Shown here in pieces: positions 46,438 through 55,121 of a stretch of DNA of 64,000 nucleotides. Location of the stretch: the NCBI RefSeq assembly GCF_003989825.1, contig NZ_RZHE01000015.1, positions 372,001-436,000 of the forward strand, read 5' to 3'. A program made the translations under genes and the position numbers. Positions within the stretch are counted from its first letter, which is position 1, and each line of letters starts with the position of its first letter. This DNA comes from Vreelandella populi. GTDB lineage: Bacteria > Pseudomonadota > Gammaproteobacteria > Pseudomonadales > Halomonadaceae. Under the pieces are notes generated by a model. It searched no databases. It had not been told where the DNA came from and was given only the letters and a program-made list of their open reading frames with translations.

Positions 46438-47412
46438 ATGCAACACCTAGACCTTAAGGTCATCGAACAAGCGCTGACATGGTGTAAAAAGGGGGAGACG
46501 ATCTGGCTTTGTACCGTACTGGAAACCTTCGGTTCATCGCCTCGGGCGCCGGGCTCGTGGCTGGTCGCAACCTCGCGCGGCGAGCATATCGGCTCGCTCT
46601 CGGGCGGCTGTGTGGAGGAGGATTTTCTCGAAAGGCTCAAGAACGGTGCCTTCGAGAAGCCCATCACCACAACCCGCTACGGCGACACGGCAGACAGCGA
46701 TGCTCCAGGCGTGGCGCTGCCCTGTGGCGGCGTGCTGGATGTATTGGTGGAGCGGCTGGCGCCCACTGCCGAGACCCGCGAACACCTGAGCGTGGTTTTA
46801 AACGCGCTCAAGGGCCACGAGCCGCTGATGCGTAGGATTAACACATCAAGCGGCGAGCGCGTTTTTCACCCGGCCCCACCCACCGGGCCGCGTGTTGCGA
46901 GACAAGGTGACGCTATCAGCATGCGCGTCTCCCCGGCTCACCGGCTGGTCATCGCCGGTATTTCGTCTATAACCACGCCGTGTGCGGCCTTTGCCGTGAC
47001 GCTTGGGTATGAAGTGATTGTCTGCGACCCGAATGAGGCCGCCTGCGCTCGCTTTAACGTGCCCGGCGTCCGGGTGGAGGCCTTGCTGCCCTCGTCGTAT
47101 ATTTCACCAGACACCTGCCATGACGCCACCGCAGTGGTCGCGCTCACCCATGACCCACGTATTGATGACCTGGCGATGATGGAAGCCGTGAGCACGTCCG
47201 CCTTTTATATCGGCGTGATGGGATCACTGCGCACCTCGGCGGCGCGGGCGGCGCGGCTGGCACGCTCCGGCGGGCTGAGCGAGACAGAAATCGCGCGTAT
47301 CCATATGCCGATTGGCCTGGCACTGGGCAGCAAGACGCCTGCCGAAATCGCCCTGGCCGTTATGGCCGATATTGTGCGCGTTCAGCATGGCAGAGCGCAC
47401 GATGAGCTCTAG
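46438..47412 (+). CDS. XdhC/PaoD-family molybdenum cofactor chaperone
   Basis: 324 aa from the ATG at 46438; AAGGA is 12 bases upstream and homology begins MQHLDLKVIEQAL. XdhC-like proteins bind the molybdenum cofactor, aid its sulfuration or nucleotide attachment, and insert it in the matching enzyme. TFGSSPRAPGSWLV and SLSGGCVEEDFLERL are the N-terminal family motifs, and the C-terminal Rossmann part has YIGVMGSLRTSAARAARL with HMPIGLALGSKTPAEIA. It diverges from paoABC and is co-transcribed with the nucleotidyltransferase gene that overlaps its 3' end. Confidence 0.9.
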   Translation: MQHLDLKVIEQALTWCKKGETIWLCTVLETFGSSPRAPGSWLVATSRGEHIGSLSGGCVEEDFLERLKNGAFEKPITTTRYGDTADSDAPGVALPCGGVLDVLVERLAPTAETREHLSVVLNALKGHEPLMRRINTSSGERVFHPAPPTGPRVARQGDAISMRVSPAHRLVIAGISSITTPCAAFAVTLGYEVIVCDPNEAACARFNVPGVRVEALLPSSYISPDTCHDATAVVALTHDPRIDDLAMMEAVSTSAFYIGVMGSLRTSAARAARLARSGGLSETEIARIHMPIGLALGSKTPAEIALAVMADIVRVQHGRAHDEL

Positions 47413-48001
47413 CCGCGTTGCGGCCTTGCTGATGGCCGCAGGCTACTCGCGCCGCTTTGGGCCAGACGATAAACGCTGTGCGCTTCTGCCGGATGGCCAT
47501 TCTTTACTAGCAACGTCGGCTGCCAACGCCCAAAAAGCGTTTACCCACCTGCGGGTGGCCGTGCGTGAAGAGGACGACCCGGCTTTATTGGGTCTTCCCA
47601 AAGACGTGACGCTGGTGCGCGTTCGCGAGGCGAACCTTGGCCTGGGGGCAAGCCTGGCAGAAGCGGTGGGCATAATGAGCCATGACTCAAGCCTTGATGA
47701 CATTGACGCCGTGGCAATCCTGCTCGGCGATATGCCTTACCTTGAGACAGGGACGCTGCTGGCCCTGCAACGCCAGGCTTCTCGCGATACCATCGTACGG
47801 CCCTGCTTTGAAGGCCGCCCGGGGCACCCGGTTATTTTCGGACGGACAATGTGGCCTGCGCTTGAGAGACTCAGCGGCGGTGACGGCGCCAAGAGCGTGA
47901 TCAAGCAGTACGCCTCACGCTTGCGGGAATGCCCGGTAGCAGATGCGGGCATCTTACGTGATATCGATGCGCCAGCGGATCTACCAGGGTTGTTTAGCTA
48001 G
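47402..48001 (+). CDS. MocA-like molybdenum cofactor cytidylyltransferase
   Basis: 199 aa GT-A-like NTP transferase. AALLMAAGYSRRFGPDDKRCAL is the nucleotide-binding loop near the start, LLGDMPYL the metal-binding Asp motif and GRPGHPVIFG the C-terminal signature of the MocA/MobA group. It should add CMP to the molybdenum cofactor, the form PaoABC uses. I chose the ATG at 47402, overlapping the previous gene by 11 bases; an ATG 15 bases upstream is also possible. Position next to the XdhC gene supports a maturation role. Confidence 0.87.
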   Translation: MSSSRVAALLMAAGYSRRFGPDDKRCALLPDGHSLLATSAANAQKAFTHLRVAVREEDDPALLGLPKDVTLVRVREANLGLGASLAEAVGIMSHDSSLDDIDAVAILLGDMPYLETGTLLALQRQASRDTIVRPCFEGRPGHPVIFGRTMWPALERLSGGDGAKSVIKQYASRLRECPVADAGILRDIDAPADLPGLFS

Positions 48002-48012
48002 AGGCTTCCAGG

Positions 48013-48390
48013 TTAAGGGCTTCTGAGCACCGCCACGGCTAGCATCAGCCACCCGGCAATCAACAGAGCGCCGCCTAACGGCGTGACGATGCCCACATTC
48101 AAACCAGCCATCGCCATGGCATAAAGCGAGCCGGAGAAACCCACCATTCCCAACCCCCACAGTGCAACCGGCCACTGCCAGCCCTTGAAGCCAAACACGC
48201 GCTGACCGACCAGCACCACCATAATCGCCAGTGTGTGCCAGGCCTGATAACGCACGCCGGTTTCAGCCGCATGCACCAGTTCGGCACTGGCCCGTAGCGC
48301 CAGACCGTGGGCCGCGTAAGCTCCCACCATGACCGTGACAGCCCCGGAGAGCGCGATCAGGCACCAAATGATTCGTTCATTACGTTGCAT
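48013..48390 (-). CDS. DUF423 (YgdD-like) small membrane protein
   Basis: 125 aa with four membrane helices. The N-terminal IIWCLIALSGAVTVMVGAYAAHG and the C-terminal TPLGGALLIAGWLMLA are characteristic of DUF423. Length agrees with E. coli YgdD (about 130). The ATG at 48390 follows AAAGGAG; one five codons upstream overlaps that site. Function unknown. It diverges from thiS. Confidence 0.88.
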   Translation of the reverse strand: MQRNERIIWCLIALSGAVTVMVGAYAAHGLALRASAELVHAAETGVRYQAWHTLAIMVVLVGQRVFGFKGWQWPVALWGLGMVGFSGSLYAMAMAGLNVGIVTPLGGALLIAGWLMLAVAVLRSP

Positions 48391-48535
48391 TGCTGCTCCT
48401 TTCAAGGTGTTACCGCGCCTGTATAAGCGAGCGTGCGACTCGGCATACCTTGCGCCGCGGGAAACCGCTACAATAGAGGCACTTTATGGTATTTCGCTAG
48501 GGTTAGCCCTATGCCTCGATAGACGAGACAGTTTT

Positions 48536-48736
48536 ATGCACATTCAACTCAATGGCGAGCCTTACACGCTGGAAGCGGGCCTTACGGCTGCGGATCTAAT
48601 TGATCAATTGGCGCTTACTGGTCGGCGGGTCGCAGTAGAGATCAACGAAGAGATCGTACCGCGCAGCCAGCTGGCCACCACTCCCTTGGCCGAAGATGAC
48701 CAGGTAGAAGTGGTGCATGCCATTGGCGGTGGCTAG
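48536..48736 (+). CDS. thiS: Sulfur carrier protein ThiS
   Basis: 66 aa ubiquitin-like carrier. [22 protein letters not shown] opens the fold, [16 protein letters not shown] fits the family and the protein ends in AIGGG, the terminal Gly-Gly that is thiocarboxylated by ThiF. It donates sulfur to ThiG for the thiazole of thiamine. The start at 48536 gives normal length; open frame continues upstream without homology. I saw no thiamine pyrophosphate riboswitch upstream. Confidence 0.95.
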   Translation: MHIQLNGEPYTLEAGLTAADLIDQLALTGRRVAVEINEEIVPRSQLATTPLAEDDQVEVVHAIGGG

Positions 48737-48801
48737 CCCGCAGTCCTCATGACTCTTCCACTGGCTACGCCCTATTTCTCGCGCTTTATCCAGGATTCGC
48801 T

Positions 48802-49593
48802 ATGACACTTCAAAACGATACGCCGTTTACTATCGCCGGACGTAATTTTAGTTCTCGCCTGCTGGTAGGTACCGGCAAATATAAAGACTTCGACGAGACC
48901 GGTGCGGCCATTGCCGAAAGCGGCGCCGAGATCGTCACCTTTGCCGTACGCCGTACCAACCTAGGCCAGGAAGCCGGGCCCAATCTGCTCGACGTGATTT
49001 CGCCGTCGCGCTACACCCTGCTGCCTAATACGGCAGGCTGCTACACCGCCAAAGACGCCGTGCGTACCTGCCGCCTAGCCCGCGAACTGCTGGATGGCCA
49101 CAACTTGGTCAAGCTGGAAGTGCTGGGCGATGAGACCACGCTCTACCCCAACGTGGTGGAAACCCTGAAAGCTGCCGAGACGCTTTTGGCTGATGGTTTT
49201 GACGTCATGGTGTACACCAGCGATGACCCGATTGTAGCCCGCGCGCTTGAAGCCATGGGCTGCTGCGCCATCATGCCGCTGGGTTCCTTGATTGGCTCGG
49301 GCCACGGCATCCAGAACCCGCACAATGTGCGCCTGATTGTTGAACAGAGCAGCGTGCCGGTACTCGTGGATGCCGGTATCGGCACGGCGTCTGACGCGGC
49401 CATGGCTATGGAGCTGGGTTGTGATGGCGTGCTGCTCAATACCGCCATTGCCCACGCGCGTGAGCCGCTGCGCATGGCGCGAGCCATGAAGAGCGCAGTA
49501 GAAGCGGGGCGCGATGCGTTCCTGGCCGGACGCATGCCGCGTCGCCAAACGGCAGACCCATCATCACCTTTTGCTGGCCGCATTAACGGTTAA
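48802..49593 (+). CDS. thiG: Thiazole synthase ThiG
   Basis: 263 aa TIM-barrel enzyme joining deoxyxylulose phosphate, dehydroglycine and the ThiS thiocarboxylate into thiazole phosphate. [15 protein letters not shown] near residues 15-29, [15 protein letters not shown] containing the Schiff-base Lys region, and [22 protein letters not shown] are diagnostic. It follows thiS by 65 bases and precedes trmB by eight, the usual gammaproteobacterial order. Confidence 0.96.
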   Translation: MTLQNDTPFTIAGRNFSSRLLVGTGKYKDFDETGAAIAESGAEIVTFAVRRTNLGQEAGPNLLDVISPSRYTLLPNTAGCYTAKDAVRTCRLARELLDGHNLVKLEVLGDETTLYPNVVETLKAAETLLADGFDVMVYTSDDPIVARALEAMGCCAIMPLGSLIGSGHGIQNPHNVRLIVEQSSVPVLVDAGIGTASDAAMAMELGCDGVLLNTAIAHAREPLRMARAMKSAVEAGRDAFLAGRMPRRQTADPSSPFAGRING

Positions 49594-49601
49594 GAGATTT
49601 T

Positions 49602-50345
49602 ATGACTGATATTAAAAGTACTGATGAGTCCTCAACCGGGCCAGAAAGCGCTGAAGCGCCGCTGCATCGTCGCGGTATTAAAAGCTATGTGATCCGTGCC
49701 GGGCGCATGACTCAGGCTCAGAACCGGGGCCTTGAAGACGTATGGCCGCGCTTTGGCCTGACAATTGACGACGGCCTGCAGGACCTGACCGCGCTATTCG
49801 GCCGGGAAGCTCCCCGCGTGGTTGAAATCGGTTTTGGCATGGGCAATTCGCTGATCGAGCAGGCAGAAACCCACCCGGATACTGACTTTATTGGTATCGA
49901 AGTGCATTCGCCGGGCGTGGGAAAGCTGCTTGATGAAGTGGACAAGCGCGGCCTGACCAACCTGCGTATCTACAAGGAAGATGCCCTGGCCGTGCTGGAA
50001 AAGTGCCTGCCGGAAGGCTCACTGACCACTGTGCAGCTGTTCTTTCCCGACCCCTGGCCGAAGAAAAAGCACCACAAGCGGCGCATTGTGCAGCCCGCGT
50101 TTGTGGAGCTGATTCGCACCCGCCTGCAACCCGGTGGCACCTTCCATATGGCGACCGACTGGGAAGCCTACGCCGAGTGGATGGCCGAGGTAATGGAAGC
50201 TGCCCCGGGCTACGCCAACACGGCCGGTACCGACACGACACCCTATGTGCCGCGCCCCACCTTTCGCCCGCTAACCAAGTTTGAAGCCCGCGGTGAGAAG
50301 CTTGGGCACGGCGTTTGGGATTTGATTTATCAGCGTAAGGCGTAA
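49602..50345 (+). CDS. trmB: tRNA (guanine-N7)-methyltransferase TrmB
   Basis: 247 aa SAM-dependent enzyme that makes m7G46 in tRNA. The SAM site is [30 protein letters not shown] follows, and [17 protein letters not shown] carries the catalytic Asp and the basic RNA-binding patch. The C-terminus has [17 protein letters not shown], the Thr-x-x-Glu motif that contacts SAM. The first 30 residues are variable and acidic, as is common. It is convergent with the GST gene, three bases apart. Confidence 0.96.
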   Translation: MTDIKSTDESSTGPESAEAPLHRRGIKSYVIRAGRMTQAQNRGLEDVWPRFGLTIDDGLQDLTALFGREAPRVVEIGFGMGNSLIEQAETHPDTDFIGIEVHSPGVGKLLDEVDKRGLTNLRIYKEDALAVLEKCLPEGSLTTVQLFFPDPWPKKKHHKRRIVQPAFVELIRTRLQPGGTFHMATDWEAYAEWMAEVMEAAPGYANTAGTDTTPYVPRPTFRPLTKFEARGEKLGHGVWDLIYQRKA

Positions 50346-50348
50346 GCC

Positions 50349-50951
50349 TCAGACGAAGGCCGTCAGCGTAAAGCTCTCGCTGGCGGCCACCCTGGCATGC
50401 CAGGCGCTCAGCGCGGGGCAGCGGTTCTCCCAATCGAATTCGGGCAAGCGAAAGCTTAAATAACTAAGCGCCACGGCCACTGCAATTACTCCTAAGGTGC
50501 GTTCGCTATTACCGTTTACTACGCAGGGGTGGGTCTCAAGCGTTATTAACGCTCGTTCAATCGCCTTTAAACGGCGCCTTCCCAATAGCGTTTCATCCAC
50601 ATCGCGTCCGCCGTGCTTTCGGCTAATTACGACGTTAAACGCCGCATCCATCAACCCCTGGCCTAAGCCTGACAGAGCCAGTGTTTTAGCCTGTGCATTA
50701 GTGGGTACCAACATTGCCCCTTCACCCAGCGTATCCAGATAGAGCGCAATCAGCAGTGATTCGGTCAGTACTTCACCTTCATCATTCACCAGTGTTGGAA
50801 TGCGGCTTAGCGGCGCAATCTGCAAAAGCTCGCTATCTTCCGCCCAGGGGTCGCACCAGCAAAGCTCCACCTGCTCTATCAGGCGTTTCTCATAAAGGCA
50901 GACACGTACGATACGGGCATAGGGGGAAGTGGCATTAAGGTAAAGCTGCAC
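50349..50951 (-). CDS. Glutathione S-transferase family protein
   Basis: 200 aa. The N-terminal thioredoxin-like domain has LYLNATSPYARIVRVCLYEK, IPTLVNDEGEVLTESLLIALYLD (the glutathione-binding Pro and Glu-Ser), and an all-helical C-terminal domain follows with RTLGVIAVAVALSYLSFRLP. The catalytic residue is probably Ser9 or Tyr11 in TSPYAR. Translation starts at GTG after a strong AAGGAGG. Upstream on the same strand lies the candidate small RNA and its terminator. Substrate unknown. Confidence 0.87.
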   Translation of the reverse strand: MQLYLNATSPYARIVRVCLYEKRLIEQVELCWCDPWAEDSELLQIAPLSRIPTLVNDEGEVLTESLLIALYLDTLGEGAMLVPTNAQAKTLALSGLGQGLMDAAFNVVISRKHGGRDVDETLLGRRRLKAIERALITLETHPCVVNGNSERTLGVIAVAVALSYLSFRLPEFDWENRCPALSAWHARVAASESFTLTAFV

Positions 50952-51017
50952 AGTAACCTCCTTGATAACGTCGTAATGACTAGCAGCTTGCTAGGCAAAC
51001 GCTATTAGCGCAATACG

Positions 51018-51033
51018 CTCAAGGTCGCTTGAG
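51018..51033. repeat. Short perfect hairpin downstream of the candidate sRNA
   Basis: CTCAAG and CTTGAG arms around GTCG, immediately next to the sRNA terminator and about 67 bases upstream of the GST start. It may be part of the GST leader. Function unknown. Confidence 0.4.
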
Positions 51034-51040
51034 GGGCCCC

Positions 51041-51071
51041 AGAAAAAAGAAAGCCACTCCAAGGGAGTGGC
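51041..51071 (-). terminator. Intrinsic terminator of the candidate sRNA
   Basis: On the minus strand GCCACTCC and GGAGTGGC pair around a three-base loop and are followed by TTTCTTTTTTCT, a long U-rich tail suited to Hfq binding. Confidence 0.9.
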
Positions 51072-51161
51072 AAAAGACCGTGACTAGCAATGAGAGGGAG
51101 AAACCATGACAGCAAACTGGCGGTTTTCTGTCGTGGTCTGTAGCGACTCATTAAACGCTAC
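51041..51161 (-). ncRNA. Candidate small regulatory RNA, possibly Fur-controlled (RyhB/PrrF-like behaviour)
   Basis: A transcript of about 121 bases is predicted on the minus strand from a start near 51161. It would fold into three stem-loops: TGTAGCG/CGCTACA (51139-51162), GACAG-x-AAAC/GTTT-x-CTGTC (51108-51132) and the terminator stem. Between the second and third lies an unpaired pyrimidine-rich part, TTTCTCCCTCTCATTGCT, which could pair with ribosome binding sites; CTCATTGCT recalls part of the RyhB core. It has its own promoter and terminator and no protein-coding frame. The family is not proven; a leader of the GST gene is the alternative. Confidence 0.6.
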
Positions 51162-51167
51162 AATCAC

Positions 51168-51209
51168 AATATAATAATTCGCATTTACCCCGTCAACACA
51201 AATGCGAAT
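51168..51209 (-). promoter_or_regulatory. Promoter of the candidate sRNA with Fur-like inverted repeat
   Basis: TTGACG (51191-51196) and TATATT (51168-51173) are separated by exactly 17 bases on the minus strand. Ten-base inverted arms ATTCGCATTT (51177-51186) and AAATGCGAAT (51200-51209) flank the -35 box. Each arm gives TGCGAAT-N-ATT, the left part of many gammaproteobacterial Fur sites. Occupancy here would block polymerase. A plus-strand terminator is a weaker reading of the same repeat. Confidence 0.65.
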
Positions 51210-51231
51210 AATTTTTATTTATTTTTGCATC

Positions 51232-52146
51232 TTAGCCGGCTAACTGTAGCCACAACGGTAGGGTGAGCATGGCAAGCAGCGTTTGTCCGGTGATAATCGC
51301 GGCCATCAGCTCGGCATCGCCGCCCAGCTGGCGGGCCAGAATATATGCCGAGGTTGCCGTGGGAAGCGCGGCAAACAGCAGGGCTACATCACGGCTGATG
51401 GTATCTAAGCCTAACGCCCAGGCCAGCGCCAGTACCAAGGCGGGCATTAAAAACAGCTTGATGCTGTTGGTCGCTAGCACGCCGCGGTCGATACGTAACA
51501 GTGCGGTCGGACGTAGTGCTACGCCTACGGCAATCAGCCCCAAGGGTAGCGCCGCCTGCCCCAATAACTTCACGGTATCTCCGCTCCACCCAGGCAGGCC
51601 AATGCCGCTCAGGTTTAACCCTATCCCCGCAAGGCAAGCGAGTATCAGTGGGTTTTTTACCAGAGCCATCACGCTCTTGCCCATGCTAGCGTGGCCCAAC
51701 GTGCCTGCCGCCACAAAGCTTGCCACGCACATCACGTTAACCACGGGCACCATAAGCGCTACGGCCACCGCGGCAGTAGTCGCTCCTGGTCCACCATGCA
51801 GCGCGGCGGCGCCAGCGACGCCAACATAGGTATTAAAGCGTACAGCGCCTTGAAAGACTGACGTAAAGGCCGCAGGTGTCAGCCGTAGCCAACCCCGAAA
51901 GTTCCAGATCAGCACGCCGAACAGCACCATGGCGCCCAGTAGCACCAGCGCCAGTCGGCCTACCGGCACCTGACTGACATCAGCGGTCGCCAGCGTTCCT
52001 ACCAGCATGGCCGGGAACAGCACAAAGTAAATCAGCCGCTCCATCTGCGACCAAAAATCCGTGCTCGGCCAGCGCCAGTAGCCCAGGCCCGTTCCCAGAA
52101 GAATCAGCAGAAACAGGGGCCCAAGGGCCGCGGTAATACTCTCCAT
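51232..52146 (-). CDS. AEC-family (auxin efflux carrier) transporter
   Basis: 304 aa with ten membrane helices in the 5+5 pattern of the family. Marks include TAALGPLFLLILLGTGLGYW at the N-terminus, GGPGATTAAVAVALMVPVVNV in the middle and AALPTATSAYILARQLGGDAELMAAIITGQTLLA split across the last two helices. Members export or import organic acids and similar anions; the substrate is unknown. AAGGAAACG precedes the ATG. No link with neighbours is apparent. Confidence 0.9.
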   Translation of the reverse strand: MESITAALGPLFLLILLGTGLGYWRWPSTDFWSQMERLIYFVLFPAMLVGTLATADVSQVPVGRLALVLLGAMVLFGVLIWNFRGWLRLTPAAFTSVFQGAVRFNTYVGVAGAAALHGGPGATTAAVAVALMVPVVNVMCVASFVAAGTLGHASMGKSVMALVKNPLILACLAGIGLNLSGIGLPGWSGDTVKLLGQAALPLGLIAVGVALRPTALLRIDRGVLATNSIKLFLMPALVLALAWALGLDTISRDVALLFAALPTATSAYILARQLGGDAELMAAIITGQTLLAMLTLPLWLQLAG

Positions 52147-52251
52147 GGCGTTTCCTTATTGACTGCGACATCACAGCACAACGACATCGACATGTTTACT
52201 GTTACCATGAAACGACACCCCGCCTCACGGCCTGCGTAGCGGTATTCTGCC

Positions 52252-52767
52252 ATGAAGATACTACCCAAGCCTGCTTACTTTGCCGGTTTGAAGGGACTCA
52301 AGGCGCTGATTTTAGTCACCGGCCTGGGGCTGGCCGTATGCACGTGGTACGTCTTTTTTCACCGCTTGCACGATGCCAGCCACGTTACCTGGTTTCCCGC
52401 AGCGGCCCAGTGTGATTTAAATACCCAGGCCTGCTCCGCGAGCCTCGGTGATGAAGGGCGTCTATTTTTTCATATCGACGTCAGCGGGCCCATCAGAGCG
52501 CTTGCCCCGCTGCCACTGGCGGTAGATATTGAAGGCTTCACCCCAAGTCAGGTCAGCGTGGACTTCGTCAGTCAAAATAAGCCAGACGACGTTTACCGCT
52601 TTGTGCTTGACACTATTACCCCTGGCCACTTTCGCGGCCACGGGCGACTGGGAGAGGATAGAAGCAGTGCGGCACCCGCCGTTATGCCCTGGCGGGCACG
52701 GGTGATTCTGGAAACGCCTAAAGGCAGGCTGGGCAGTTGGTTCGACTTTAACTTACTGAGCAGTTAA
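52252..52767 (+). CDS. Hypothetical single-pass membrane protein
   Basis: 171 aa. One N-terminal membrane helix (ALILVTGLGLAVCTWYVFF, residues 18-36) anchors a probably periplasmic domain of beta-strand character with a close Cys pair, QCDLNTQAC, that could form a disulfide. The later MPWRARVILETPKGRLGSWFDFNL resembles the FixH-like fold seen in some cytochrome oxidase assembly proteins, but I do not recognise it with confidence. Its stop overlaps the stop of the convergent esterase gene by four bases. Start codon has only a weak binding site. Confidence 0.72.
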   Translation: MKILPKPAYFAGLKGLKALILVTGLGLAVCTWYVFFHRLHDASHVTWFPAAAQCDLNTQACSASLGDEGRLFFHIDVSGPIRALAPLPLAVDIEGFTPSQVSVDFVSQNKPDDVYRFVLDTITPGHFRGHGRLGEDRSSAAPAVMPWRARVILETPKGRLGSWFDFNLLSS

Positions 52768-53822
52768 TCAGCGGTTACGGCTGCCGTTTCCAGACGATCC
52801 AGCATGGTCATCAGGGCGCTGATTTGGACACCTTCACGGGTATCGTGCAGCGGGTTTTGCTGCCAGAGGCTTTCAGCATATCCCCACCAGTCCCAACAGC
52901 CTTGTGGATTCGACAGGCTGCTATCGATCTGCGGATAAAGCACGATCTGGCGATGCCTTGTAGCCCAATGATTCAAACCGCTATGGCTAATGAAAGTGTC
53001 ATCGATGGCGCTGGTGCTCATCTGGCAACCGTGCAGGGCAATCGTGACCGGGCAGGCTTCATCCTCACAAGAAGCAGGGATAAACAGATAGCCGGTATCT
53101 GCAAGCCCCTTGACCGCAAACTCTGACTGATCAAACGCGATTAGTTCACCTGGTTCAGGGCTGACCGCTTCGCGCTCTGGGTATAGCCAGCTAAGCATCT
53201 CGCGAGCGACGTCTTCATCGCAGGCAAGTACATGGCTGCCTCCACCCTGACGACAGTTCCCCAGCTCGTGGGGGCCAACTGTTTCCTCTTCATGCAGGCG
53301 CACCGGCCACCCGTGGCCCGCCGCCTGATTGCGCAAGACCTTTAGCTGGTCAGGCACGGCCAGCCACTGCCGCCACTGCCCGGCCAAAAGCGTCACCAGT
53401 TCGGGGTCAACCACGTTATCCGCCCCACCATGCCAGATAAAGGTTCTTAGCGTGCCAAGAGCTTCCTGATCGCCCACCTGCCCATTATCCAGGTAACGAG
53501 CCCGGCGGTCTTCAAGCTCCTCCAGATCAGGCAGGCCACCACGCGTCATCATGCACTGGTTAAGCGCCATGCTCAGCGAGCCCTGGGAACACCCCCAGGG
53601 CCCCGCCGCCAATACGCCAACGCCGCTGAAGCGTTCAGGCCAGGCAACCGCCAGCTGGGTGGCCATATAACCGCCCGAGGATACGCCCACCACGCTTGCC
53701 TGTTCCGTTATCGCATTTAGCGCAGGCAAGCGGTCAGGCGTTTCAGTGGCACTGGCCACCAAAGGCCCGCCTACCAAGAGTATGACACTGGTGTAACGGG
53801 CAACTACTGGGGCCAGAAGCAT
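52764..53822 (-). CDS. PHB-depolymerase-like secreted esterase
   Basis: 352 aa. A signal-like segment (RYTSVILLVGGPLVASA) is followed closely by the lipase box GVSSGGYMATQLA (Ser about residue 49), so the usual N-terminal part of the alpha/beta fold is short. WHGGADNVVDPELV and HGWPV carry the Asp and His of the first half. The C-terminal part has TIALHGCQMSTSAIDDTFI, YPQIDSSLSNPQGCWDWWGY, typical of the Esterase_phd family. It may degrade extracellular polyhydroxybutyrate or related polyesters. It lies three bases past the FKBP gene, so they form a pair. Confidence 0.8.
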   Translation of the reverse strand: MLLAPVVARYTSVILLVGGPLVASATETPDRLPALNAITEQASVVGVSSGGYMATQLAVAWPERFSGVGVLAAGPWGCSQGSLSMALNQCMMTRGGLPDLEELEDRRARYLDNGQVGDQEALGTLRTFIWHGGADNVVDPELVTLLAGQWRQWLAVPDQLKVLRNQAAGHGWPVRLHEEETVGPHELGNCRQGGGSHVLACDEDVAREMLSWLYPEREAVSPEPGELIAFDQSEFAVKGLADTGYLFIPASCEDEACPVTIALHGCQMSTSAIDDTFISHSGLNHWATRHRQIVLYPQIDSSLSNPQGCWDWWGYAESLWQQNPLHDTREGVQISALMTMLDRLETAAVTAD

Positions 53823-53825
53823 GGA

Positions 53826-54506
53826 TTATTCGACGCCCAGCAATTCAACGCGGAAAGTGAGCATTTCGTTGGGGCCAATCGGGCCTTGACCGTGTTCACC
53901 GTAGGCAAGCTCAGCTGGGATATACAGCATCCAGCTGTCGCCGACGCTCATCAGTTGCAGGGCTTCCTGCCAGCCTTCAATCACCTGATTGACCTGAAAG
54001 CTTACCGGCTCGCCGCGCTCAAACGAGCTATCAAATACGGTGCCGTCGAGCAGCATGCCTTCGTAGTTCACCTCAACGGTATCTTCAGCACCAGGCGTTG
54101 CGCCGTCGCCGGACTCAAGCACTTCATACTGCAGGCCTGATTCGGTCACTTCGATACCTTCGCGCTCGGCGTTTTCAGCCAGGAAGTCTTCGCCTTCTTC
54201 CTGATTCATCTGGGCAATTTCGGCAGCCTCTTCTTCACGTGCCTGCTGAGCACTCGCCTGGAAGGCCATGATCGATTCGACCATCTGCTCTTCGCTAAGC
54301 GCTAATTCATTCTCCTCGAACACATCGCGCATACCGTCATTAAACGCATCCAGGTCCAGATCCCCGATATCGGCCTTCATGCTTTCGCCCAGCGTCACGC
54401 CCAGGCTGTAGGCCAGACGCTGTTCATCGGTATCCGGCGCAGCCGCCACAAAAGGGGCTACAAGCAGCAGACTGATCAGAGCCGTTGAAGAGAGCAGTGT
54501 TTTCAT
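53826..54506 (-). CDS. FKBP-type peptidyl-prolyl isomerase, FkpA/FklB-like
   Basis: 226 aa. A signal peptide (LLSSTALISLLLVAPFVAA) directs it to the periplasm. The N-terminal helical dimerisation domain DEQRLAYSLGVTLGESMK is followed by the FKBP domain with VEVNYEGMLLDGTVFDSSFERGEPV split at residues 143-168, VIEGWQEALQLMSVG, and the closing IPAELAYGEHGQGPIGPNE. It assists folding of exported proteins. The protein is rich in acidic residues, as expected in a halophile. AAGG lies upstream of the ATG. Confidence 0.93.
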   Translation of the reverse strand: MKTLLSSTALISLLLVAPFVAAAPDTDEQRLAYSLGVTLGESMKADIGDLDLDAFNDGMRDVFEENELALSEEQMVESIMAFQASAQQAREEEAAEIAQMNQEEGEDFLAENAEREGIEVTESGLQYEVLESGDGATPGAEDTVEVNYEGMLLDGTVFDSSFERGEPVSFQVNQVIEGWQEALQLMSVGDSWMLYIPAELAYGEHGQGPIGPNEMLTFRVELLGVE

Positions 54507-54563
54507 AAAAAAATAACCTTATCCGACGGCGAAATACGCCATATGTTAGATGCTCCAAAGACT

Positions 54564-54608
54564 AACACCCGCCGCCTTGTGGTGCATCCATCCAAGGCGG
54601 CAGGTGTT
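54564..54608. terminator. Strong hairpin between teaD and the FKBP gene
   Basis: Arms AACACCcGCCGCCTTG and CAAGGCGGCaGGTGTT pair over 15 of 16 positions around a 13-base loop, 51 bases past the teaD stop. A T run is lacking on both sides, so termination would be weak or factor-aided; it may instead protect transcript ends. Confidence 0.55.
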
Positions 54609-54658
54609 GCTACGACCTCAGTTCGGCGCAGAGGTTTAGATCAATAGCCGAATACTGC

Positions 54659-55102
54659 CTACACCACAAGCGTCGGGCAGTGCGCTGCCCCGGCTACCCG
54701 CTGAGCAACGCTGCCCAACAGCATACCCTTTTCGCCGTCGGTGCCCTGAGCACCAATCACGATCAAATCGCACTCCCGCTTCCAGGCAAAGCGCACGATA
54801 GTTCTTGAAGGGCGCCCGCCCTTTACAAAGGCGCGTACGCAGGTACTGTCAGCACCCTTCTCTATGGCGTGGGATTTTGCGTGTACGGCAATTTCGGTGG
54901 CGTACTCTTTCAGCGCATCGTCTGGAATATCCAGCTGGCTTGGACGCACCATGGAAAGTGAGGCCTCAAGCAGGCTGTGATGTTTGAACACGCACAGAAA
55001 ATACAGCTCGGCGCCCGTCAGAAGATGCAACCCGACCGCCTTATCAAGCGCCTTGATAGCCCCCTTGGAACCATCCACCGGAACTAGAATGCGATTAAAC
55101 AT
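54659..55102 (-). CDS. teaD: Universal stress protein TeaD, ATP-binding regulator of ectoine TRAP uptake
   Basis: 147 aa single Usp domain. [22 protein letters not shown] opens the fold and [20 protein letters not shown] is the G-x2-G-x9-G-S ATP-binding loop. In H. elongata the matching protein TeaD binds ATP and dampens ectoine transport. Here it follows teaC by 19 bases with AAGGAGA before the ATG, in the same order as teaABCD. Confidence 0.92.
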   Translation of the reverse strand: MFNRILVPVDGSKGAIKALDKAVGLHLLTGAELYFLCVFKHHSLLEASLSMVRPSQLDIPDDALKEYATEIAVHAKSHAIEKGADSTCVRAFVKGGRPSRTIVRFAWKRECDLIVIGAQGTDGEKGMLLGSVAQRVAGAAHCPTLVV

Positions 55103-55121
55103 GCGTTCTCCTTAGGACGGG

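Noticed and set aside
48406..48535. Thiamine pyrophosphate riboswitch before thiS
   Set aside because: No CUGAGA-type conserved core or matching stems were seen.
49888..50433. 181-residue minus-strand frame across trmB and the GST end
   Set aside because: It overlaps two recognised genes and is rich in Arg and Cys, as shadows are.
51106..51174. A 22-codon plus-strand frame with a good AGGGAG site, followed by a hairpin and T-rich stretch
   Set aside because: It lies antisense to the candidate sRNA, and its apparent terminator is the inverted repeat around the minus-strand promoter. The minus-strand promoter, stems and terminator explain the sequence better.
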